From positions 1 to 34,816 of the forward strand of contig CANRFX010000002.1 of NCBI GenBank assembly GCA_947629995.1: 34,816 bases of DNA, read 5' to 3'. Positions within the stretch are counted from its first letter, which is position 1, and the number at the start of each line of letters is the position of its first letter. Source of the DNA: an uncultured Clostridia bacterium. GTDB lineage: Bacteria > Bacillota > Clostridia > TANB77 > CAG-508. A program made the position numbers and the translations under genes. The notes below the pieces were generated by a model, which was given only the letters and a program-made list of their open reading frames with translations, did no database searches and was not told where the DNA came from. This document shows positions 28,607 through 34,816 of this stretch, one piece after another.

Positions 28607-30476
28607 TTATTTTTCTTTTTGTAAATGTACTAAAAGAACTGATATATCAGCAGGTGAAACTCCTGATATTCTTGATGCTTGTCCAATAGAGCGAGGTCTA
28701 AATTTATTTAGTTTTTGCCTTGATTCTAGACTAATTCCTTTTAATTCTTCATAGTCTATATTTTCTGGTAAAAGCTTTGATTCTAATTTTTTAAATTTTT
28801 CTACTTGCTCTTCTTGCATATTTATATATCCTTCATATTTTATTTGAATTTCAACTTCTTCTTTTTCTTGTCTTGTTAAGTTTGGTCTATTTTCATCAAT
28901 TGCTGCTAATTTGTTATAGTCTAATTCTGTTCTTTTCAATAATTCAGACATTTTTGTTCCTGTCAACAATGCACTTGTCCCGTTTTCTTCTAGCAATTTA
29001 TTAACAGTTTCTGTTGGTTTTACAACAGTATTTTTTAATCTTTTTATTTCTTTTTGTATGTTTTCTACTTTTGTTTTAAATTTTTCATATCTCTCATCTG
29101 AAATTAATCCTATTTCATGTCCTATTTTGGTTAATCTAATATCAGCATTGTCTTGTCTTAGTAATAGCCTGTACTCTGCCCTAGAAGTCATCATTCTATA
29201 TGGCTCGTTTGTTCCTTTAGTAACAATATCGTCAATTAAAACACCAATATATCCTTGGGTTCTATCTAATATTAATGGTTCTTTTCCTTTTATTTTTTGT
29301 GCAGCATTTATTCCTGCAATTAATCCTTGGCTTGCTGCTTCTTCATATCCAGATGTACCATTTATTTGCCCTGCCATAAATAAACCTTCTATTCCTTTGT
29401 ATTCTAAAGAAAGTTTTAGGTTAGATGGGTCTATACAGTCATATTCTATTGCATATGCAGGTCTTGTAAATTCTGCTTTTTCTAGTCCTGGAATTGTATG
29501 ATATAAAGCAATTTGTACTTCTTCTGGTAAAGATGAGCTCATTCCTTGTATATACATTTCTTCTGTATCTAACCCGATTGGCTCTACAAAAGCTTGATGT
29601 CTAGGTTTGTCACTAAATCTAACTACTTTGTCTTCTATTGAAGGACAATACCTTGGACCTGTTCCCTCTATTTTTCCTGCATATAAAGGTGACCTGTGTA
29701 AATTTTGTCGAATTATGTCGTGAGTTTTTTCGTTTGTATATGTTAAATAACAATCTACTTGTTCAAATTCTTTTGGTTCATTTTCAAATGAAAATGCTTC
29801 TATTCCTTGATCTCCTTTTTGTACTTCCATTTTAGAAAAATCTATACTTCTTCTATTTATTCTAGCAGGTGTGCCTGTTTTAAATCTTACTAATTCTATT
29901 CCTAGATTTTTTAAACAGTCTGATAATTTATTTGCTGCAGCTACACCATCTGGTCCACTTTCTTTTGAAAATTCTCCCATATATATTTTTCCTTTTAAAT
30001 AAGTGCCAGTAGCTAAAATGATAGTTTTTACCTTATAAATTGCTCCTACGTCTGTTTCTATTGCTGATACTTTTCCGTTTTCTACTTTAATGTCGACTAT
30101 TTCTGCTTGTTTTACTTCTAAATTTTCTTGTTTTTCTAGTGTATGCTTCATTTCTGCTTGGTATCTTTTTCTGTCTGCTTGTGCTCTTAAAGAATGTACT
30201 GCTGGTCCTTTTGATGTGTTTAACATTTTTATTTGGATCATTGTTTTATCAATATTTTTACCCATTTCCCCACCGAAGCGCGTCTATTTCTCTTACTAAA
30301 TGCCCTTTTGAACTTCCTCCTATGTGTGGATTGCATGGCATATTAGCAATTGCTTCTAGGCTAATTGAAAAAATTAATGTTTTCATCCCAAGCCTTGCAG
30401 ACGCAAGTGCTGCTTCACATCCAGCGTGTCCTGCTCCTACTACTGCTACGTCATATTCCCCTGCTAAATAACTCAT
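28607..30476 (-). CDS. mnmG: tRNA wobble-uridine modification enzyme MnmG, with one CGG +1 frameshift
   Basis: The restored product is 622 residues, full length for MnmG. The start is the ATG at 30474-30476 behind AAGGAGG. The FAD-binding motif (VVGAGHAGCEAALASARLG), the PCNPHIGGSSKGHLVREIDAL block, the central GTGPRYCPSIEDK motif and the SRAEYRLLLRQDNAD helical domain are all present. With MnmE it places carboxymethylaminomethyl groups on U34 of several tRNAs. The raw frame stops right after residue 72. At codon 68 the sequence CTT-CGG-TGG must lose its C to give the conserved DAL-GG-EMGKNID. Without that the gene looks like two overlapping fragments. Confidence 0.95.
30273..30275 (-). other. 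CGG +1 frameshift site in mnmG
   Basis: The zero frame CTT-CGG-TGG ends at TAA four codons after the CGG. Skipping the C gives CTT-GGT-GGG and the invariant DALGGEMG segment. The C is not next to another C, so a homopolymer error cannot explain it. Restored Gly is residue 68. Confidence 0.92.
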
Positions 30477-30507
30477 TTTTTCCTCCTTTTTATTGTTCCA
30501 CACCAAA

Positions 30508-30530
30508 TGTTCCACATTCCTTGTGAAACA
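30508..30530. other. Split parS-like motif
   Basis: The two halves of the ParB site consensus, TGTTCCAC (30508-30515) and GTGAAACA (30523-30530), lie in correct order but are separated by 7 bases instead of being joined. Another TGTTCCAC stands at 30494-30501. It sits in the mnmE-mnmG gap, about 3 kb from parAB. It may be a decayed parS; no intact parS is seen in the window. Confidence 0.35.
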
Positions 30531-30707
30531 GAAATCAGTGTTTTTTAGTACCATTGGCAAATTTTAACTTATATGTTATTCTTGTGTTGCTCATTGCTTT
30601 TTTTGCTTTTCTTGTAATATCAGTTGTTTCCACTTTTTGTTTTATTTTTTGTAAAATTTTACTTTTGAATTCTTTTATTTATGTAATCAGAACATTTTCT
30701 GGCGTTT

Positions 30708-32082
30708 TTATTTTCCTAAACAAAATTTTGAAAAAATTTCGTTTATTATATCTTCACTCACAGTTTCTCCTGTTATTTTTCCTAAGTCTTCTAAAATATC
30801 TTTTATAAAAATTGCAATTACATCTATTGGCATTCCGCTGTTAATTGTTTCTTTTGTCTTTTTTACATTTTCAATTGCTTTTGTAATTAAATTTTTATGC
30901 CTTATATTTGTAATAACTATATCTTGATCTAGTTTTATTTCATTTAAATTGAATAATTTTTCTATTTCTTTATATAGTTTTTCAATACCTATGTCTTTAA
31001 CGGCTGATATTGAAATAATTGGGCATTTATTTTTTCTTAATAGTTTATTATTCTCTTCTGTTAAAATTGGCTGTAAATCGATTTTATTGAGTATAATAAT
31101 TGCTTTCTTATTTTGCATTAATTCTAATATTTCAAAATCCTCTTCTGTTAATTCTTTTGTAGAATCAAATATAGCAAGAATTAAGTCCGCTTCTTTTGCT
31201 ATTTCCTTGGATTTTGCAATTCCTATTTTCTCTACTTCATCTTTTGCTTGTCTTATTCCTGCTGTGTCTATTAGTTTAAGTGGTATTCCATTAATTGTAA
31301 CGAACTCTTCTATTGTATCTCTTGTTGTTCCTTCATATTCTGTAACTATTGCTCTTTCTTCTTTTAAGATGTTATTTAATAAAGATGATTTTCCTGCATT
31401 TGGTTTTCCTAGAATTGCTGTTTTTATTCCTTCTTTTATAATTTTTCCGTTATCAAAGCTTTTTTCTAATTTTAGTAATTTGTTTTCTACTTGTTCTAGC
31501 ATTTTTAAAATTTGGCTATTTGTAACATCTTCTACATCATACTCTGGATAATCAATACTAACTTCTATATTTACCATTATATCTAATATGTTTTGTTTAA
31601 TTTCTGCTATTTTTTCAGAAAGACTGCCCTTTAATTGCTTAATTCCAGCCTTTGCTTCTTTTTCTGATTTTGCCTCAATTATATCAATTACAGATTCTGC
31701 TTGTAATAAATCAATTCTACCATTTAAAAAAGCTCTTTTAGTAAATTCTCCTGGCTGTGCAAGTTCAGCTCCGTTTTTTAAACACATTTCTAATATTTTT
31801 CTAAGAACTATCATCCCTCCATGTGAGTTGATTTCACACATATTTTCTGTTGTGTAACTTTTAGGTTCTTTAAAGTAAGTTACTAAAACTTCATCAATTA
31901 TTTCATCGTTTTCTACAATATATCCGTATTTTATTGTATATCCTTTTATTTCTTCTTTTTCTTTTTTTATTTTGGGCTCGAAAATCTTATTTAATATTTT
32001 AAAACTTTCTTTTCCACTCATTCTGACAATTCCAATTCCGCCTATTCCGTGGTGCAGTAGAAATTGAAGCTATTGTACTCAT
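30708..32082 (-). CDS. mnmE: tRNA modification GTPase MnmE, with one CGG +1 frameshift near the start
   Basis: The restored product is 457 residues, standard for MnmE. The start is the ATG at 32080-32082 with GGAG 6 bases upstream. The N-terminal folate-binding domain, the G domain (GKPNAGKSSLLN, DTAGIR, NKID) and the C-terminal FCLGK, which carries the catalytic cysteine, are all visible. Codon 12 is CGG: CCA-CGG-AAT. Skipping the C gives the universal APGIGGIGIVRMSG segment. Without the shift the gene would seem to begin only at the internal Met (32021) and lack about 20 essential N-terminal residues. A terminator separates it from jag. Confidence 0.95.
32047..32049 (-). other. CGG +1 frameshift site in mnmE
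   Basis: CCA-CGG-AAT must be read CCA-GGA-ATA to give the conserved STAPGIGGIG. The C follows an A, so it is a new base and not a run extension. Restored Gly is residue 12. In the unshifted frame a second CGG stands three codons later; it is out of frame once the first shift has happened. Confidence 0.93.
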
Positions 32083-32156
32083 ATTTTTCTCCTTGTTTTT
32101 TATTTTTTATATTTATATATTTTACCATATTATGTTACTTTTTTAAATACTTTTGT

Positions 32157-32213
32157 AAAAAAAAGAGTCAAAGTTCAGGATTACAATCTAATTTGTAAAA
32201 TCCGACCTTTGAC
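32157..32213 (-). terminator. Terminator after jag
   Basis: Outer arms 32167-32173 and 32207-32213 pair perfectly. The stem continues inward with a mismatch, and a run of eight T follows on the minus strand. It ends the rpmH-to-jag transcript. Confidence 0.8.
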
Positions 32214-32231
32214 CTCCGATTTTATCTTTTT

Positions 32232-32924
32232 TTATTTTTTTAATGATATTACTACTCTTCTAAATGGTTCTTCGCCTATACTAGTAGTTTCTATTTTTGT
32301 ATTTTGTTGTAATTTACTATGAATAATTTTTCTTTCATATGCTTGCATTGGTTCTAATTTTACTGATTTTTTTGTTCTAATTACAGTTTTTGCGACTTTC
32401 TCTGCAAGTTCTTCTAATGTTTTTTCTCTTTTTTGCTTATATCCTTCTATATCTAAAATAACTCTTACTTTGTTGTCTATTCCTTTTCCTGCTATAGCAG
32501 TTAAGATATTTTGAAGTGCATATAGGTTTTCTCCTCTATACCCTATTAGATATCCTAATTCTTTATTTTTTATATCAACATTTATATATTCATTTGATGT
32601 GCCTATATTGTATGTAGTTCCCTCTGGTAAGCTTTTTATAAAGTCTTTTAAAAAGTTTTCTATATTTTTACTTGCTTTTTCTTGTTGTTCTTTACTTAAT
32701 GTTATTTCTTTTTTTTCTTTTATTTTTTCTGGCTGTTGTTTTGCATCTTTTAAAGTTAATTCTACTTTTACAACTCTTGGTGCTAAAATACTAAAAAAAC
32801 TTCTTTTGTCTTCGCTTTCTAATACTTTTATTTCAACACTATTTCTTGAAACATTTAATTTTTTTAAACCTTTTTCTATTGCTTCATTTGTAGTCTTTCC
32901 TTCAGAAATAATGGTGTTTTCCAT
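32232..32924 (-). CDS. jag: RNA-binding protein Jag (KhpB/EloR)
   Basis: 230 residues. Jag-N domain (about 1-55, KTTNEAIEKGLKKLNVSRN), charged linker, KH domain (about 95-165, NKELGYLIGYRGENLYALQNIL) and R3H domain (170-230, LEPMQAYERKIIHSKLQ). It binds RNA at the septum and influences cell elongation in Firmicutes. GGAGG lies 7 bases before the ATG, overlapping the end of yidC. Confidence 0.95.
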   Translation of the reverse strand: MENTIISEGKTTNEAIEKGLKKLNVSRNSVEIKVLESEDKRSFFSILAPRVVKVELTLKDAKQQPEKIKEKKEITLSKEQQEKASKNIENFLKDFIKSLPEGTTYNIGTSNEYINVDIKNKELGYLIGYRGENLYALQNILTAIAGKGIDNKVRVILDIEGYKQKREKTLEELAEKVAKTVIRTKKSVKLEPMQAYERKIIHSKLQQNTKIETTSIGEEPFRRVVISLKK

Positions 32925-32926
32925 TT

Positions 32927-33839
32927 TTATTCCTCCTTAGGCTCTTCTTTTTCTAATATTTTATTTAATATTAATCTTTCTAAAATCATAAGTATATTGT
33001 TTACAAGCCAATATAAAGCTAATCCTAATGGTGCAATAAATGCAATTGATATTGACATTATTGGCATCATCCATGACATCATTTTGTTTGTTTGCATTAT
33101 GGTGTCTAATTCGTTTTCATCTTTTTCTTTGTCTATTTCTTTTCCAGTTTCTCCGTCTATTATATTTTCTTTCTTTTTGGTTTGTTTTTCTTGCATTGCT
33201 GTTGTCATTCTAATTGATATGAATGAAGATATAATATATAAGATTGGTATAATATAGACAGTATAGTCTGTTATGTTTTGCTGTGGTATTTTACTTAAGT
33301 CTAATCCTAAGAAATTCATTTGTATATTTAGTTTTTCAACTGTTGCATCTTCTGGATTTTTTTCTTTTAAGAAACTATATTCTCTAATTAAATCTATTTC
33401 TGGATAAACGTTACTTACTTGTCTTCCATCTTCTTTTATTTGTTGTATATATGTATTTAGTTTTTCGTTTTCTTCGTTATTTGTTTTTTGCATATATGTT
33501 ATTGGACTTCTTACTAAATAGAAAATTGATAGTAAAAGTAATAATTGAATGATTGCTGTTAGACATCCGGCTAAATGGACTCATTTTTTCTGATCTGTAC
33601 AAGTTCATTATTTCTTGGTTCATTTTTTCTGGGTCATTTTTGTATTTGAATTGTATTACTTTCATTTTTTCTTGTAATTCAGTACTTTTCTTTACTGTTC
33701 TTTGTTGCTTTATAGATAATGGTAATAAAAGTAATTTTATAATTACTGTAAATAATATAATTGCTAGACCATAATTATTTACAATATTATATAAAAATGC
33801 CAATATATACCCAAATATGTTAGCAAAAAATTCAAACAT
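32927..33839 (-). CDS. yidC: Membrane protein insertase YidC, with one CGG +1 frameshift
   Basis: The restored product is 303 residues. It has helices at about 5-25, 25-45, 95-115 and two C-terminal ones, the KLLLLPLSIKQQ motif with TVKKSTELQEKMKVIQ, and the NPMAG-like loop, here SPFSGCL. The zero frame leaves this path at codon 91 (AGC-CGG-ATG) and stops at 33477. Skipping the C gives AGC-GGA-TGT and the rest of the protein up to EEPKEE. A long charged loop (about 190-225) is specific to this lineage. It inserts membrane proteins and sits in the usual rnpA-yidD-yidC-jag order. Confidence 0.93.
33567..33569 (-). other. CGG +1 frameshift site in yidC
   Basis: AGC-CGG-ATG in the zero frame; AGC-GGA-TGT after skipping one C. 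The latter gives the conserved G-C-L loop that every YidC has after the second helix pair. Restored Gly is residue 91. Confidence 0.92.
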
Positions 33840-33860
33840 TATTTTTTCCTCCCTTTAGGT

Positions 33861-34079
33861 TTATTTTAATGGGTCATAGCCACCTTTTGAAAATGGATTA
33901 CATCTTAATATTCTACAAATTCCTTTTAATATTCCCTTCCCTGCTCCGTATTTTTGTATGGCTTGTTTTGTGTATTCTGAACATGTTGGATAAAATTTGC
34001 AGTGAATGTTTTTTGTTTCTAACCATAAAGATATGTGTTTTTGATATTTGTTAATTAACCATATTAGCAGCTTCTTCAT
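33861..34079 (-). CDS. yidD: Membrane protein insertion efficiency factor YidD
   Basis: 72 residues. KFYPTCSEYTKQAIQKYGAGKG and RILRCNPFSKGGYDPLK are the conserved cysteine blocks of YidD. It begins with ATG overlapping the rnpA stop by 4 bases and lies just before yidC. Confidence 0.96.
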   Translation of the reverse strand: MKKLLIWLINKYQKHISLWLETKNIHCKFYPTCSEYTKQAIQKYGAGKGILKGICRILRCNPFSKGGYDPLK

Positions 34080-34429
34080 TCTTTTTCCTCTATTATTTCT
34101 GCTTTTTCTAATATCTTTTTCATATCGTTTTTTATGTTTTCAAATGTGGCATTTTCAATTCCTATTTTCTTTTTCCATAAAAAAATTATGCTATATCCAC
34201 TTTTTATTTTATCCTCATAGAGATAGTAACTTTCTTTTATTAATCTTTTAATTTTATTTCTTTTTACGGCTTTGCATAGTTTACGACTGATTGCAATTCC
34301 TAAAAGGTTTATTTCTTTTTTATTTGTTTTTTTTATAAAAGCTTCTATATTTCTACCAGAATAATATTTGCCTGTTGATAGGTTTTTTTTAAATTCATAA
34401 TTTTTTTTTATCATTTTTGTTTTTTTCAT
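34076..34429 (-). CDS. rnpA: Ribonuclease P protein component
   Basis: 117 residues. The RNR-type motif KRNKIKRLIKE and the GIAISRKLCKAVKRN block are typical of RnpA, the basic subunit that helps P RNA cut tRNA 5' leaders. The ribosome site ahead of the ATG is weak, and an internal Met at codon 6 is a possible alternative start. Confidence 0.94.
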   Translation of the reverse strand: MKKTKMIKKNYEFKKNLSTGKYYSGRNIEAFIKKTNKKEINLLGIAISRKLCKAVKRNKIKRLIKESYYLYEDKIKSGYSIIFLWKKKIGIENATFENIKNDMKKILEKAEIIEEKE

Positions 34430-34475
34430 TTTTTTCTACCCAAAATCTTATGAGAAAAGAGCCTATTTATATAGG

Positions 34476-34610
34476 TTATGCTGTTAGTTTTTTTCTACCT
34501 TTTGATCTTCTTGCTTTTATAATTTCTCTTCCTGTTTTTGTTTCCATTCTTTTTCTAAATCCATGTTCTTTTTTTTCTTGTCTGTTTTTTGGTTGATATG
34601 TTCTTTTCAT
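34476..34610 (-). CDS. rpmH: 50S ribosomal protein L34
   Basis: 44 residues: starts MKRTYQPKNRQEKKEHGFRK and ends RRSKGRKKLTA, the complete L34 pattern. AGGAGG lies about 9 bases before the ATG. First gene of the minus-strand operon leading away from the origin. Confidence 0.97.
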   Translation of the reverse strand: MKRTYQPKNRQEKKEHGFRKRMETKTGREIIKARRSKGRKKLTA

Positions 34611-34649
34611 TTTCCCTACACCTCCTACGGATAATTAACAAGTATATCG

Positions 34650-34679
34650 ATTATATAGCAAAATATAGTCAAAAGTCAA
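34650..34679 (-). promoter_or_regulatory. Promoter of the rpmH operon
   Basis: Minus-strand -35 TTGACT (34674-34679) and -10 TATAAT (34650-34655), spaced by 18 bases, about 30 bases before the ribosome site of rpmH. Confidence 0.6.
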
Positions 34680-34718
34680 GTGTTTTTATAATTTTTTTCC
34701 TCATTTTAAATTTTATTA

Positions 34719-34748
34719 TTGACTTATTACCTATTAATCTGTTATGAT
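34719..34748 (+). promoter_or_regulatory. Promoter of dnaA
   Basis: -35 TTGACT (34719-34724) and -10 TATGAT (34743-34748), spaced by 18 bases, about 35 bases before the dnaA ATG. Confidence 0.6.
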
Positions 34749-34789
34749 TAGGGAGTAAACGATTACGCGTTTATGAAAGGATGTTTTTT

Positions 34790-34816
34790 ATGAGTATTGA
34801 CAAAAATGATTTATTA
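34790..34816 (+). CDS. dnaA: Chromosomal replication initiator DnaA (first 9 codons)
   Basis: ATG at 34790 behind GAAAGGATG; reads MSIDKNDLL and runs off the window. The residues are too few to prove the family, but the divergent position to rpmH at this conserved locus makes dnaA very likely. Confidence 0.8.

Larger units (their letters stand above)
34611..34789. other. rpmH-dnaA intergenic region, probable part of oriC
   Basis: 179 AT-rich bases between divergent rpmH and dnaA, where the origin lies in many Firmicutes. It holds both promoters and a small inverted repeat (34756-34761 with 34768-34773) near the dnaA start. I see no perfect TTATCCACA DnaA box, so the main box cluster may lie beyond dnaA. 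Confidence 0.5.

Overview
The window is the replication-origin neighbourhood of a very AT-rich, low-GC Firmicute, most likely an uncultured gut-type Clostridia lineage. The gene order rpmH-rnpA-yidD-yidC-jag-mnmE-mnmG-rsmG-parA-parB next to a divergent dnaA, strong Shine-Dalgarno sites (GGAGG), sigma-A promoters, a GerM-domain protein and a BadF/BcrA-type dehydratase activase all fit that placement.

Layout. 1-2850 (minus strand): a secreted pilin-like protein with a formylglycine-generating-enzyme/C-type-lectin-like C-terminus that resembles the variable end of a diversity-generating-retroelement target, then a GerM-domain lipid-anchored or membrane protein. 3096-7465 (plus): a 1455-residue 2-hydroxyacyl-CoA dehydratase activase-like protein. 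7514-21753 (minus): a type IV secretion-like cluster with four small VirB2/TrbC-like pilins, PrgI, a membrane-anchored partner of VirB4, the VirB4 ATPase, a VirB6/TrbL-like channel protein, a very large three-module cell-wall hydrolase and two single-pass VirB8/TcpC-like proteins. I see no relaxase or VirD4 coupling protein in it. 21899-22100: two tRNA-Ser genes. 22178-27706: an LTA-synthase-like phosphotransferase, a GT-C glycosyltransferase, a DUF4446 protein, ParB and ParA. 27868-34610: rsmG, mnmG, mnmE, jag, yidC, yidD, rnpA and rpmH. 34790 to the end: the first nine codons of dnaA.

The main discovery is translational. Five genes, including the housekeeping genes mnmE, mnmG and yidC, carry six apparent +1 frameshifts. 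All six have the same form: a single C in front of a glycine codon, so the zero frame shows CGG and the protein is restored only if that C is skipped, or if CGGN is read as one four-base glycine codon. By eye I found no other in-frame CGG codon in the window, whereas about 48 out-of-frame CGG trinucleotides lie in intact sense-strand coding sequence. So every in-frame CGG is a frameshift and every broken gene is broken at CGG. The simplest biological reading is that CGG has lost its arginine meaning and works as a +1 frameshift or quadruplet-glycine signal across the genome. A sequencing artefact is the main alternative, but it explains the codon phase, strand and depletion pattern poorly.
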